A stretch of DNA of 64,000 nucleotides, taken from positions 930,001 to 994,000 of the forward strand of contig JAFLBI010000001.1 of the NCBI GenBank assembly GCA_017303835.1. Direction: 5' to 3'. Source of the DNA: Chitinophagales bacterium. GTDB taxonomy: Bacteria; Bacteroidota; Bacteroidia; Chitinophagales; Chitinophagaceae. The translations under genes and the position numbers were made by a program. Shown piece by piece: positions 42,177 to 51,530 of this stretch (position 1 is the stretch's first letter; the number at the start of each line of letters is the position of its first letter). The notes beneath the pieces were generated by a model. The model had not been told where the DNA came from and made no database searches. It saw only the letters and a list, made by a program, of their open reading frames with translations.

Positions 42177-43475
42177 ATGTCCTCCCGCAAACTGCTGCCC
42201 CTATTACTGATTTTGTTGTTGAATAGTGTTTGCTACGGCCAGCAATACGTTAAAGCCTATGTGCAGACTAATTCAGTGCCCATCAAGCATATCAATATTC
42301 AGGAGCATGATTTCACAGACCTAGAGCCCATTGGGCAGGCCATTGGCGATGCCCGCATTGTAGCACTGGGCGAGCAAATGCATGGAGATGCCACCAGCTT
42401 TGAAGCCAAGGGCAGACTCATCCGTTATTTACACGAACAAAAAGGCTTTAACCTCATTGTGTTTGAAAGTGATGGGTTTGGCCTCACTTATGGATTTGCG
42501 CAAGTGAAAAACAAACCTGCAGACAGCATCAACAAGTTTATCTACCACAATCTCCTGGGTTTATGGGCCTGGTGCAAAAGCGCGGCGCCCTTTCTCTACG
42601 GCTATATTGCACAAACACAAACTACTGCTACCCCACTACACATTGCAGGTATGGACTGTCAGAATCAAAGTCCCTACACATTTACCCACTTGCCCGGTCA
42701 ACTACAAAGCATCCTGTCTAAACTCATCACTACTTCGCAGGATTCTATCCATGCAAAGACCGTTTTAGACAATTTGCACACCACATTTTTCAATGAACAA
42801 AAAGCCAATCCCACCGGTTGCGAAAATGGCTTAACTGCTTTAACTGCGTTACTGAAAAACACAACACTGCAAGGGCTCAATGCAACAGAAATCAATATCC
42901 TCAACAATGTAGAAGCATCTTTCCGCAATATTCTGCCACTGCTGCAACAGAAAATGGATACTGCTACCAAGCATGTGTACAGAGACCGGCAGATGTTTCA
43001 AAACCTCTTATGGTTGCTGCAACACCAATACCCCAATGAAAAGGTCATTGTATGGGCACACAATGCCCATATTGCCAAATCGCTTAGCGAAAACAATCCA
43101 CGCATGTTGGGGCATTATCTCGGTAATCCCAACTTGAATCCCTTCAGTTATTATGCACTGGGTATTACTTCCTACAATGCCACTTCTGTTTGGACCGCTT
43201 CTGTGCAATCTCCCATACAAGCACAACAACCCTTGCGCAACAGTTATGAAAATTGGATCAATAAGGATTGGGCTTTTGCTTTCACCGACTGGAAGCTGTT
43301 TCATCAACAGCATAAAAAAGATACCGAGTTTTCCATGAAGGGCTCTTTAGAGCTAACCCAGCACATGAATCATATCTACCCTTGGCACAAAGTGTATGAT
43401 GGGGTTTTGTTTATTCGCAATATAACCGGATGTACCAAAATCAGTGAGGCGGAAGCAATTGCAACGAAACGATAA
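42177..43475 (+). CDS. Erythromycin esterase family protein, exported
   Basis: This 432-residue protein belongs to the EreA/EreB family: [21 protein letters not shown] near the start and [26 protein letters not shown] in the second half hold the histidine and glutamate metal-site residues. A signal peptide (ending CYGQ) predicts export, unlike cytosolic resistance esterases. True antibiotic resistance cannot be inferred; most homologues have unknown substrates. It stands alone, followed by a repeat block. Confidence 0.85.
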   Translation: MSSRKLLPLLLILLLNSVCYGQQYVKAYVQTNSVPIKHINIQEHDFTDLEPIGQAIGDARIVALGEQMHGDATSFEAKGRLIRYLHEQKGFNLIVFESDGFGLTYGFAQVKNKPADSINKFIYHNLLGLWAWCKSAAPFLYGYIAQTQTTATPLHIAGMDCQNQSPYTFTHLPGQLQSILSKLITTSQDSIHAKTVLDNLHTTFFNEQKANPTGCENGLTALTALLKNTTLQGLNATEINILNNVEASFRNILPLLQQKMDTATKHVYRDRQMFQNLLWLLQHQYPNEKVIVWAHNAHIAKSLSENNPRMLGHYLGNPNLNPFSYYALGITSYNATSVWTASVQSPIQAQQPLRNSYENWINKDWAFAFTDWKLFHQQHKKDTEFSMKGSLELTQHMNHIYPWHKVYDGVLFIRNITGCTKISEAEAIATKR

Positions 43476-43560
43476 AGATTGATGATTGTCGATTGATTAT
43501 TTTCAATTGTTGATTAAATATTCACGATTGACGTTTCACGTTTGACGATTGCCCCTTCTT
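43476..43560. repeat. GATTGA-rich low-complexity block
   Basis: A block of GATTGATGATTG, CGATTGATTATT and similar units, then ACGATTGACGTTTCACGTTTGACGATTG. It overlaps the 3' end of the DUF3810 gene, and the last part appears as the C-terminal residues (QSSNVKRQS) of that protein. Related to the block at 40937. Confidence 0.65.
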
Positions 43561-44640
43561 CCTCAACGCCAACACCCAAGCCACCACATCATTGTAACTA
43601 TTCACGCCTTTTAATTGATCGTTGGCTAATAAGTATTGATTATAGATAGAAGAAATTACCGGTGCCACATTGTTCTCTTCTCCACGGAAGAACTGGCGAA
43701 TCATTTTGCGGTCGTGCAACACCAATGGATCCATTTCTTCCAATCTTTGTCGGCCATGCAGAAAATAACCCTCCACATCTTTAAACATCAGTTCCGATAA
43801 GAGATAGGAATAGATATCCAGCAAAGCTGCATATTGAAAATAGGGATCATCGCTGGCCATGCAAACCAAGTAACTCACAAAATTGGCTTGGTCTTCGCTG
43901 GCATAACCTAACTGATGCGCCATTTCATGGCATATCGTAAAAGGCTTAGTCACATCGGGCACATTCCAACGCAAATTGGCTTCACCAGTTACGGGATTGA
44001 AATAACCGAGATAACCGGCGTATTTCCCCCAAGCACCAAACAGACTTTTCTTCACTGCAGGTTTATGGTAAGCCAGAAAAGGATAGATTTTTTCAGCTTT
44101 CTGATAAGCAGTCTGGGCTTGCAACAACAAATCGCCTTTCGGCATGGGCAATGCGCTATCAACACTAATTTGTCTTCTCAGCCTGCTCAAGTCTGCCACC
44201 AAATCGCAGCGTAGCGCTTCCAACTCGGTCTTGGTATAATTACTGTCTACCTGCAGCTTCAGCTGACTCGCAATGCCTGCTCGGTAATAGTTCAGTCCCC
44301 AAATACCATAGAAAGCAATATAGACCCAGCAGCAAATCAGCACCAATCGGCCAACCTGTTTCAGCAATAGCTGCTTTTTGAGTTCTTTGCGCCAAACCTG
44401 TCGGACAAATCGAAAAACAATGATAATCAATACGATAGTCAAAAAAGCATAGAGCACATCCCCCACACTAAAGGGAAAAATTCCGGTGATACTCCGTAAA
44501 AACCGACCAATAAAAGGATACACACCCGTACTATACTGAGCTTCCACCCAGTTGGGTTGGCGGGCGGCCAGGCTCACCCCTAGCAATCCAAGGAGGGTGA
44601 CTGACCAGACGAGAATTCGGCTAATTTTGCTCCTGTTCAT
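43522..44640 (-). CDS. DUF3810 family membrane metalloprotease-like protein
   Basis: This 372-residue protein has three N-terminal membrane helices (near 8-27, 45-75, 92-112) and a soluble domain with the metalloprotease-like motif HEMAHQLGYASEDQANF, where H-E-x-x-H and a downstream E fit zinc binding. Family function unknown. ATG at 44640 (MNRSKISRILVW) is preferred over the longer frame at 44685, which overlaps the DUF177 promoter. The last residues (QSSNVKRQS) are encoded by a low-complexity repeat. Confidence 0.85.
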   Translation of the reverse strand: MNRSKISRILVWSVTLLGLLGVSLAARQPNWVEAQYSTGVYPFIGRFLRSITGIFPFSVGDVLYAFLTIVLIIIVFRFVRQVWRKELKKQLLLKQVGRLVLICCWVYIAFYGIWGLNYYRAGIASQLKLQVDSNYTKTELEALRCDLVADLSRLRRQISVDSALPMPKGDLLLQAQTAYQKAEKIYPFLAYHKPAVKKSLFGAWGKYAGYLGYFNPVTGEANLRWNVPDVTKPFTICHEMAHQLGYASEDQANFVSYLVCMASDDPYFQYAALLDIYSYLLSELMFKDVEGYFLHGRQRLEEMDPLVLHDRKMIRQFFRGEENNVAPVISSIYNQYLLANDQLKGVNSYNDVVAWVLALRKKGQSSNVKRQS

Positions 44641-44690
44641 GGTTTCAGGGGTTTTCAACAGGTGTGGATGAATCAAATCCGCCATTTTCC

Positions 44691-44721
44691 TTTGTCATTC
44701 CAGACAGAGCACTTACCTTTG
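44691..44721 (+). promoter_or_regulatory. Promoter of the DUF177-rpmF-plsX cluster
   Basis: TTTG (44691-44694) and TACCTTTG (44714-44721) match the Bacteroidota -33 and -7 boxes with exactly 19 nt between, 20 bp before the start codon at 44741. Confidence 0.75.
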
Positions 44722-44740
44722 CCAACCCTAAAAACCGTCC

Positions 44741-45286
44741 ATGAGCCACCGGAGAGAGTTTGATATTGCGTTTGTGGGTTTGAAACCAGGTGTTCATGTG
44801 TACGAATATAGGATAGACGACAAGTTCTTTACAGAATACGGGGAGCAGGATTTTGTTAATTGCAAGGCCGACGTAAAACTCAGCCTTGACAAGAAAACCG
44901 GCTTTATTCAGTTGCAATTTGATGTTGGCGGCAGCGTTGATGTGATTTGCGACCGTTGCGGGAACACCCTTACCAAACAACTCTGGGATGAATTTAACCT
45001 GGTAGTGAAAATGGTGGAAGAGCCCGAGGCAATGAATGAGCAGGAAGAAGATCCTGATGTGTACTACATCAGTCGCGGCGAAAGTCATTTGCACCTGGCC
45101 GACTGGCTCTATGAATTCATCAACCTGAGCATTCCGATGCAGAAAATGTGTACGGAAGAGCAATATGGCGGACCGCTTTGCAACAAGGAAGTGTTAGAAA
45201 AGCTGAAGCAGATGGAAGATGAAGTGATGAAGGAAACCAACCCGCTTTGGAAAGGACTGGAAAAATTTAAAGACTTAGATCAATAA
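44741..45286 (+). CDS. DUF177/YceD family protein
   Basis: This 181-residue protein matches the DUF177 family linked to 23S rRNA accumulation. Four cysteines (CDRCGN, plus C in MQKMCTEEQYGGPLCNKE) resemble a zinc site. It sits before rpmF and plsX, the conserved DUF177-L32-plsX order, and the three genes share the promoter at 44691. Confidence 0.9.
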   Translation: MSHRREFDIAFVGLKPGVHVYEYRIDDKFFTEYGEQDFVNCKADVKLSLDKKTGFIQLQFDVGGSVDVICDRCGNTLTKQLWDEFNLVVKMVEEPEAMNEQEEDPDVYYISRGESHLHLADWLYEFINLSIPMQKMCTEEQYGGPLCNKEVLEKLKQMEDEVMKETNPLWKGLEKFKDLDQ

Positions 45287-45312
45287 CAAAGGATACCATT
45301 AAAATTTGAGTT

Positions 45313-45507
45313 ATGCCGAATCCTAAACGCAGACATTCTCAGCAGCGCAGCGCTAAGAGAAGAACACACTACAAAGCTGAGACTGTTACTTTGAGCAAGG
45401 ACAGCACAACCGGCGAAACACATGTACGCCATCGTGCACATGTAAGCGAAGGTAAATTGTACTACAAGGGTAAACTGGTGGCTGAAAAAGCACCCCTGAA
45501 AGCTTAA
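45313..45507 (+). CDS. rpmF: Ribosomal protein bL32
   Basis: This 64-residue protein has the typical N-terminus MPNPKRRHSQQRSAKRRTHY and a basic, histidine-rich body (GETHVRHRAHVSEGKLYYKG). It is a component of the 50S subunit. No zinc-binding cysteine pairs are present, so it is the cysteine-free type. It lies 26 bp after the DUF177 gene and 32 bp before plsX. Confidence 0.96.
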   Translation: MPNPKRRHSQQRSAKRRTHYKAETVTLSKDSTTGETHVRHRAHVSEGKLYYKGKLVAEKAPLKA

Positions 45508-45539
45508 TCCTTTAGTATAACCATACTGCTTAGCCGGAC

Positions 45540-46484
45540 ATGAACATTGGACTTGACATGATGGGGGGCGACTTTGCACCGCTAGAGGCGGTTCAAGGTC
45601 TGCAACAATATTTGTCGGGTAACAATGGTCCGGCTCATTTATTTTGTATCGGTGATGAAGCACAGCTGAAATCGCTCCTAGACGAGCATCAGTTGAATCA
45701 TCCCAATATTCACGTTGTACACGCTGCCGAAGTCATCGGCTACCACGAGCACCCTACCAAGGCCCTGAAAGAAAAAAAGCAATCTTCTATTGCCATCGGT
45801 TTTTACATGCTGGCAACCGGAAAGATTGATGCATTCATCAGTGCAGGTAATACAGGTGCTATGCTGGTGGGTGCGATGTACAGCCTCAAGCCTATTGAAG
45901 GACTCTCCCGTCCTACCATTGCCACAGTCTTCCCCAAACTCTCTGGCGGTACCGGCTTATTGCTGGATGTTGGCCTGAACGCCGATTGCAAACCCGAGCA
46001 ACTGAACCAGTTTGCCGTATTGGGTAGTTTGTATGCGCAGCATATCCTCGGCATTGATCAACCCAAAACCGGTTTGATGAATGTGGGTGAAGAAGAAGGC
46101 AAGGGCAATATCTTGGCGCAAGCCACTTACCCACTCCTGAAAGAGAACAGCCGCATCCATTTCATTGGCAATATTGAGGGCCGCGACCTGTTCAATGATA
46201 AAGCCGATGTAATGGTCTGCGAAGGCTTTACCGGTAATATCATCCTCAAAATGGCGGAGTCTATTTATGATATTGCCTGCCAGCGCAACCTGCAGGACGA
46301 TGCGTATTTCAGCCGCTTCCACTACGAAAACTATGGCGGCACACCCGTTTTAGGTGTAGCCAAGCCAGTGATCATTGGCCATGGCATCAGCAATGCCAAG
46401 GCATTCATGAACATGATCCGCCTCGCGGAAAAAATGATCCAGACCGATTTGTGCGGTCAAATTGCAGGCAGTTTTCAGGCCTAA
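45540..46484 (+). CDS. plsX: Phosphate acyltransferase PlsX
   Basis: This 314-residue enzyme turns acyl-ACP into acyl-phosphate for phospholipid synthesis. It begins with IGLDMMGGDFAP and contains AVGNTGAML-type FISAGNTGAMLVGA, KALKEKKQSSI and GFTGNIILKMAES, all diagnostic. Ends the DUF177-rpmF cluster. The following 261 bp hold only a promoter-like region for the small peptide gene. Confidence 0.97.
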   Translation: MNIGLDMMGGDFAPLEAVQGLQQYLSGNNGPAHLFCIGDEAQLKSLLDEHQLNHPNIHVVHAAEVIGYHEHPTKALKEKKQSSIAIGFYMLATGKIDAFISAGNTGAMLVGAMYSLKPIEGLSRPTIATVFPKLSGGTGLLLDVGLNADCKPEQLNQFAVLGSLYAQHILGIDQPKTGLMNVGEEEGKGNILAQATYPLLKENSRIHFIGNIEGRDLFNDKADVMVCEGFTGNIILKMAESIYDIACQRNLQDDAYFSRFHYENYGGTPVLGVAKPVIIGHGISNAKAFMNMIRLAEKMIQTDLCGQIAGSFQA

Positions 46485-46745
46485 TGCTGGATTTTCTCCT
46501 TTTCTCCTTCTGATTTTCAAGATTTTTGTCAACTTATTTGACCGCTCATCATTTCCTATTCAGCTTTGGCACTTACCTAAATCGAATCAACTTATTCATT
46601 ATCAATACATAATGACTTAACCCATTAATAGCCTTACTAAATTACCTTTTTAAAGATGGTACTGTGTGTTGCATAGTACCAAATATTTCCCCATCTTTGT
46701 GTTGTCAATGTGAAACAAACACCAAAAAATTTAAAAATAGATTTT
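46485..46745 (+). promoter_or_regulatory. A/T-rich leader of the 58-residue peptide
   Basis: This gap contains a hairpin GGTACT (46658-46663)/AGTACC (46675-46680). CATCTTTG (around 46692-46699) resembles a -7 box with one base differing from TAnnTTTG, about 20 nt after a TTGC. No coding region seen. Confidence 0.35.
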
Positions 46746-46922
46746 ATGAAAAAGACAATCTTCGCCATCTACGTAAGCGCTATCATCGCCTTAGTACCTG
46801 CTACTTTTATTGGTTATTTATCCAATACCAATGCTGCTGATGAAAGCATCGTGAAAGATGATACGCCTAGCAAAAAGGCCGATAATAAGACTGAAGTCTT
46901 TACGATTCTGAAGACTTTCTAA
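46746..46922 (+). CDS. Small membrane-anchored peptide, 58 residues
   Basis: MKKTIFAIYVSAIIALVPATFIGYL is a single membrane helix or uncleaved signal (quoted in parts: MKKTIFAIYV, SAIIALVPATFIGYL), followed by a charged tail (DDTPSKKADNKTEVF). It has its own promoter-like leader and terminator (46945-46982), supporting a real gene. No family recognised; role unknown. Confidence 0.6.
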   Translation: MKKTIFAIYVSAIIALVPATFIGYLSNTNAADESIVKDDTPSKKADNKTEVFTILKTF

Positions 46923-46944
46923 ACGAGTTGAGGGCAAGCAACCG

Positions 46945-46982
46945 AAAGTGCCGGTACTGTTCAGCAGTGCAGGCACTTTTTG
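46945..46982 (+). terminator. Terminator of the 58-residue peptide gene
   Basis: AAAGTGCC (46945-46952) pairs with GGCACTTT (46972-46979) and runs into TTTTTG. Confidence 0.85.
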
Positions 46983-47059
46983 TTTTCAACATTACACAGC
47001 AAACGCCTATTGAGACGCCCCTATCCGCTATATTTGCGCGCAAACAACTGTTAGTTTTT

Positions 47060-48415
47060 ATGTGGTTGAATAATATTCTGGAAACGATTGGCAATACGCC
47101 CCTGATTAAGCTGAACAAGATTACCAAAGACATACCTGCCACCGTGCTGGCCAAAGTAGATTATTTCAATCCCGGTAACTCCATCAAAGACCGTATGGCG
47201 TTGAAAATGGTGGAAGTAGCAGAGAAAGAGGGCAAACTCAAGCCTGGCGGCACCATCATCGAGTGCACCAGTGGTAATACCGGTATGGGTCTGGCATTGG
47301 CTGCCTGCGTGAAAGGATACAAATGCATATTCACCACAACCGATAAGCAGAGCAAGGAGAAAATGGATATCCTCAAAGCAGTTGGCGCTGAGGTAATCGT
47401 GTGCCCCACCAATGTGGAGCCCGATGATCCGCGCAGCTATTACTCAGTTGCCAGAAGGCTTGCCAAAGAGATTCCCAACTCCTTCCATTGCAACCAGTAC
47501 GATAACCTTGCCAACCGTTTGGCACACTATGAAAGCACCGGACCAGAGATCTGGGAACAGACCGAAGGTAAGATTACCCACCTCGTTTGTACGGCAGGCA
47601 CAGGGGGTACGGTTACGGGTACAGCACAATATTTAAAAGAGAAAAATCCGAACATACAAGTCTGGGCCATAGATGTTTATGGAAGTTTGCTCACAAATTA
47701 TTTTAAGACTGGTGAGATTGATATGAGCTATGTACACCCCTATATCAGTGAGGGTTTTGGGGAGGATTTTGTACCCGAGAACTACGATGTAAGTGTACTG
47801 GATCATTTTGAGCAGGTGACCGATAAGGACGGTGCCGTGATGGCCCGCCGACTGGCCAAGGAAGAAGGTCTGTTCTGTGGCTACAGTGCCGGCAGCTGTT
47901 TGCAAGGACTGATGCAGCTCAAAGACAGACTGAAACCTACCGATGTGGTGGTCTGCATTTTCCACGATCATGGTAGTCGCTATGTAGCCAAAATCTACAA
48001 CGACCAATGGATGATGGAGCGCGGCTTCTTAGATGTGAAAACATTCAAGGATATCGTGAATGCACGTCCGATGCAGAAACTCATCACTGTTTCTCCAGAG
48101 CATACCGTAGCACAGGCAGTTGACCTGATGAAGAAATACGATATCGAACACATTCCTGTGATGCGCGAGCAAAACAATGTGGGTTCTATCAGCGAAGTGG
48201 GTTTGTTCATGAAGGTCTTCAACAATCCTGAAATCCGCAACGAACCTGTTGTGGGTGTGATGGAGCATCCCTACCCTGTGGTGGATTATGATACACCGGT
48301 AGAAAGATTGGGCAGTCTCATCAACAAAGAAAATGGTGCAGTTTTGGCTAAGGATGAAACCGGCAATTTCCATATCGTTACCAAATACGATGTGATCCAG
48401 AGCCTTGCTAAATAA
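47060..48415 (+). CDS. Cystathionine beta-synthase-type enzyme with CBS domains
   Basis: This 451-residue PLP enzyme of the cysteine-synthase/CBS family has the Schiff-base lysine in NPGNSIKDRMA, the phosphate loop SGNTGMGLA, and GTGGTVTG. After residue about 330 come two CBS domains (MKKYDIEHIPVMREQNN, AVLAKDETGNFHIVTKYD). Such enzymes condense serine and homocysteine or make cysteine; the CBS pair suggests ligand control. ATG 47060 is chosen; a longer frame starts near 46928 with TTG. It shares an operon with the metal-receptor gene (2 bp apart). Confidence 0.9.
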   Translation: MWLNNILETIGNTPLIKLNKITKDIPATVLAKVDYFNPGNSIKDRMALKMVEVAEKEGKLKPGGTIIECTSGNTGMGLALAACVKGYKCIFTTTDKQSKEKMDILKAVGAEVIVCPTNVEPDDPRSYYSVARRLAKEIPNSFHCNQYDNLANRLAHYESTGPEIWEQTEGKITHLVCTAGTGGTVTGTAQYLKEKNPNIQVWAIDVYGSLLTNYFKTGEIDMSYVHPYISEGFGEDFVPENYDVSVLDHFEQVTDKDGAVMARRLAKEEGLFCGYSAGSCLQGLMQLKDRLKPTDVVVCIFHDHGSRYVAKIYNDQWMMERGFLDVKTFKDIVNARPMQKLITVSPEHTVAQAVDLMKKYDIEHIPVMREQNNVGSISEVGLFMKVFNNPEIRNEPVVGVMEHPYPVVDYDTPVERLGSLINKENGAVLAKDETGNFHIVTKYDVIQSLAK

Positions 48416-48417
48416 AC

Positions 48418-49212
48418 ATGCCGCAGTTTACTGATCAGACGGGTTATACCATTTCGCTCAGCCATGTGCCGAAACGGATTGTTTCGCTCGTTCCCTCACA
48501 AACTGAATTGTTGTACGACCTCGGTTTGGATGAATGCGTAGTGGGTATCACCAAATTTTGTGTGCATCCAAAAACATGGTTTCGTAGTAAACAACGTGTG
48601 GGTGGAACCAAAACAGTGAAACTGGATGCGGTAGAAGCTTTGCAGCCCGATTTGATTCTCGCCAATAAAGAAGAAAATATACAGGAGCAAGTAGAAGCTT
48701 TGCGCAACATCGCTCCTGTCTGGACCAGCGATATCAGCAATCTAGCTGAAACACTTGACATGATTCAAGCAGTGGGCGCATTAACAGATACAGCAGCTAC
48801 TGCAACAACTATTCTAGAACAAATCAACAATTCCTTTGCAGCACTTAGTGGAACTACTCAAAGAAAAGCTGCTTACCTTATCTGGCGCGATCCTTACATG
48901 ACTGCAGGTGGAGATACGTTTATCAGCGATATGCTGCAATACTGCTGCTGTACAAATGTGTTTGCACATCAGCAACGCTACCCTGCCATCACGCTGGAAG
49001 ATATTCGAAACAGCGGTGCAGACACAGTCCTATTAAGTAGTGAGCCCTTCCCTTTCAAGGAAAAACATATTGCTGAAATCAGCGCAGAATTACCGGGTGT
49101 GCAAGTGTTATTGGTAGATGGCGAAATGTTCAGTTGGTATGGCAGCAGGCTCTTACATGCACCAGCCTATTTTCATGTATTACGCGAGCAGCTTGGACTT
49201 CGTGCAACCTGA
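48418..49212 (+). CDS. Helical-backbone metal receptor (BtuF-like)
   Basis: This 264-residue protein matches the periplasmic binding protein type for cobalamin or metal: PKRIVSLVPSQTELLYDLGL, VVGITKFCVHP, and VEALQPDLILANKEEN. No signal peptide is seen, so it may be cytosolic or exported by another route. It could bind cobalamin, but no transport genes adjoin. It follows the CBS enzyme by two bases. Confidence 0.82.
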   Translation: MPQFTDQTGYTISLSHVPKRIVSLVPSQTELLYDLGLDECVVGITKFCVHPKTWFRSKQRVGGTKTVKLDAVEALQPDLILANKEENIQEQVEALRNIAPVWTSDISNLAETLDMIQAVGALTDTAATATTILEQINNSFAALSGTTQRKAAYLIWRDPYMTAGGDTFISDMLQYCCCTNVFAHQQRYPAITLEDIRNSGADTVLLSSEPFPFKEKHIAEISAELPGVQVLLVDGEMFSWYGSRLLHAPAYFHVLREQLGLRAT

Positions 49213-49310
49213 CAATGATCAGTTTTCCGCAAGGGAATTTCTGTATCTTAGCCAGCATAAATGCTTGCTTGCCAGCAATAAACAGTTTATTCATTTTAAA
49301 AACCTAACAC

Positions 49311-50378
49311 ATGGGTAAGTACAGAGCCGGCGTATTGTACGGCGAAGAACTGAAAGCACTTTTGGATGATGCCAAAGCCAACGAATTTGCATTACCTGCA
49401 GTAAACACCATTGGTACCAATACCATTAACGCAACGCTGGAAACGGCTGCGAAAGTAAACTCTCCTGTGATCATTCAATTCTCTAACGGTGGTGCACAAT
49501 TCATTGCCGGTAAGGGTATGCCAAATGACCAGTTGCAGGGTAATATCCGCGGTGCTATTTCCGGTGCATTGCATATCCACAACGTAGCCAAATATTATGG
49601 TGTGCCCGTTGTATTGCATACAGACCACGCAGCAAAAAAATGGTTGCCATGGATCAGTGGTTTGATTGATGCAGGTGAGGAATATAAAAAAGAAAAAGGA
49701 CAGCCTTTGTTCAGTAGCCATATGTTGGATCTGAGCGAAGAACCCATTGAAGAGAATATCCATACATCAGTAGAATTTTACAAGCGTATGGCGCCATTGG
49801 GTATGGCTATCGAAATTGAATTGGGTGTTACCGGTGGTGAAGAAGATGGCGTTGACAATAGTGATGTTGAAAACGACAAACTCTATACACAACCACAGCA
49901 CGTTGCTTATGCTTACACAGAGCTGAGCAAAGTAGGTTCACTCTTTACTGTTGCTGCTGCTTTTGGTAATGTGCACGGTGTGTACAGTCCGGGTAACGTG
50001 CAACTGCGCCCTGAGATTCTGAAGAACAGTCAGGATTATATTGAAAAAGAACTGGGTACTGGCAAAAAGCCTGTGTACTTCGTATTCCATGGTGGTTCAG
50101 GTTCTCCTCAGCACCAGATTCGCGAAGCCATCAGCTATGGTGCCATCAAGATGAATATTGATACCGATTTGCAGTGGGCATTCTGGGAAGGTATTCTCAA
50201 CAACTACAAGAAAAATGAAGGCTATCTGCAAGGTCAGCTGGGCAACCCTGAAGGCGCAGACAAACCCAATAAAAAGCATTACGATCCACGTGTTTGGTTG
50301 CGTAAAGGCGAAGAAAACTTCATCAAGCGTCTGGAAGTTGCTTTCGAAGACCTGAACTGCGTGAATAGAAACGCTTAA
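49311..50378 (+). CDS. fbaA: Class II fructose-bisphosphate aldolase
   Basis: This 355-residue zinc aldolase splits fructose 1,6-bisphosphate in glycolysis. Motifs: VVLHTDHAAKKWLPW (zinc ligand H, catalytic D), IEIELGVTGGEEDG, AFGNVHGVYSPGNV, FVFHGGSGSPQHQI (zinc H) and NIDTDLQWAFWEG. Length and EEDG loop fit the class IIA (E. coli FbaA) type. Terminator at 50422. Confidence 0.97.
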   Translation: MGKYRAGVLYGEELKALLDDAKANEFALPAVNTIGTNTINATLETAAKVNSPVIIQFSNGGAQFIAGKGMPNDQLQGNIRGAISGALHIHNVAKYYGVPVVLHTDHAAKKWLPWISGLIDAGEEYKKEKGQPLFSSHMLDLSEEPIEENIHTSVEFYKRMAPLGMAIEIELGVTGGEEDGVDNSDVENDKLYTQPQHVAYAYTELSKVGSLFTVAAAFGNVHGVYSPGNVQLRPEILKNSQDYIEKELGTGKKPVYFVFHGGSGSPQHQIREAISYGAIKMNIDTDLQWAFWEGILNNYKKNEGYLQGQLGNPEGADKPNKKHYDPRVWLRKGEENFIKRLEVAFEDLNCVNRNA

Positions 50379-50421
50379 TGCTGCTATCGCCCCTACGGGT
50401 ATAGCTTAAGACATCATGGAT

Positions 50422-50460
50422 AACCCTGTCAGAATCAATTTCTTGGCAGGGTTTTCTTTT
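50422..50460 (+). terminator. Terminator of fbaA
   Basis: AACCCTG (50422-50428) pairs with CAGGGTT (50447-50453), followed by TTCTTTTT. Confidence 0.85.
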
Positions 50461-50542
50461 TATCCCGATTTCCACATTCAGGCCTTTGCAAAGCCTTTCA
50501 AAAACTGTTTTTCCCTACCTTCGTTGGCCCAACCAGAATTAG

Positions 50543-51478
50543 ATGAAAAAAGACAAAGACTTTATCAAGGAAGACTTTGATCATAGCCTCTCCGGTGAGG
50601 AATCGACCAGTGCGCATGAAGAGGCCAAAGCAAAATGGTTTCAGCGACTCAGAAAGGGTATTACCACTTCTACATCCGATAAGAAAGAGACACCTGAAGG
50701 TTTGTGGAGCAAGTGTCCGGAATGTAGCTATATCTGTACTGCCAACGAATTAAAGGTGAACCGCTTTGTTTGTCCGAAGTGTAATTACCACCACCGCATT
50801 GGCAGTCATGAGTATTACGAAATCTTATTCGACAATAATCAGTACGAAGAACTCTTCTCGAATATTCGCAGCACAGACCACTTGGGTTTTACTGATCTGA
50901 AACCTTACGGCAAAAGATTGAATGAAATCCACGCCAAAAAACCTGAACTGCACGATTCCATGAAAGTGGCTGTGGGTAAGGTGAATGGCGAGTTGATTGT
51001 GGTAGCTTGTATGGATTTCGAATTCATTGGCGGCTCTCTCGGTAGTGTGATGGGTGAAAAATATTCCCGTGCTGTTGATTATTGCATTGAGCACAAACTC
51101 CCCTATCTCGTGATCTCCAAAAGTGGTGGTGCACGTATGATGGAAAGTGCATTCAGTTTGATGCAATTGGCCAAGACCAGTGGTAAACTTTCTCAGTTAA
51201 GTGATGCGAAGTTGCCCTATATCTCTTTGCTCACAGATCCAACTTTCGGTGGTATCTCTGCGAGCTTTGGTATGCTGGGCGATTTGAACATTGCTGAACC
51301 CGGTGCACTGATTGGTTTTGCCGGTCCGCGTGTGATCAAGGAAGCAACGAAGAAAGACCTGCCGCCAGGTTTCCAGAAAAGTGAGTTCCTGTTGGAACAT
51401 GGTTTCCTGGATTTCATCGTAGACAGAAACCAGCTGAAAGACAAGATTCATCAGCTGATTATTCTTTTCAAACATTAA
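50543..51478 (+). CDS. accD: Acetyl-CoA carboxylase carboxyltransferase, beta subunit
   Basis: This 311-residue subunit pairs with AccA to make malonyl-CoA. The N-terminal zinc ribbon is clear: CPECSYIC...CPKCNYH (residues about 54-80). The crotonase-like domain has GGSLGSVMGEKYSRA, SGGARMMESAFSLMQ and PTFGGISASFGMLGD. TACCTTCG upstream is a near -7 box. A hairpin at 51501-51528 ends it. Confidence 0.96.
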   Translation: MKKDKDFIKEDFDHSLSGEESTSAHEEAKAKWFQRLRKGITTSTSDKKETPEGLWSKCPECSYICTANELKVNRFVCPKCNYHHRIGSHEYYEILFDNNQYEELFSNIRSTDHLGFTDLKPYGKRLNEIHAKKPELHDSMKVAVGKVNGELIVVACMDFEFIGGSLGSVMGEKYSRAVDYCIEHKLPYLVISKSGGARMMESAFSLMQLAKTSGKLSQLSDAKLPYISLLTDPTFGGISASFGMLGDLNIAEPGALIGFAGPRVIKEATKKDLPPGFQKSEFLLEHGFLDFIVDRNQLKDKIHQLIILFKH

Positions 51479-51493
51479 GCAGCAATAAGCTTG

Positions 51494-51528
51494 TATTTTT
51501 GCATCCCGCCGCGTGCGGGATTGCTTTT
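51494..51528 (+). promoter_or_regulatory. Overlapping -7 box and hairpin terminator before smpB
   Basis: TATTTTTG (51494-51501) is an exact -7 match. It runs directly into a hairpin GCATCCCGC...GCGGGATTGC (51501-51523) with six T's (51524-51529) that reach within two bases of the smpB start. The hairpin is the expected accD terminator, so promoter, terminator and leader of smpB overlap. Confidence 0.6.
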
Positions 51529-51530
51529 TT

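Noticed and set aside
42177-43475. Calling the esterase-like gene an antibiotic resistance gene
   Set aside because: It has a signal peptide and family-level similarity only; substrate cannot be inferred.
44645-45163. Minus-strand frame opposite the DUF177 gene
   Set aside because: It is an antisense shadow of a conserved gene in the DUF177-rpmF-plsX order.
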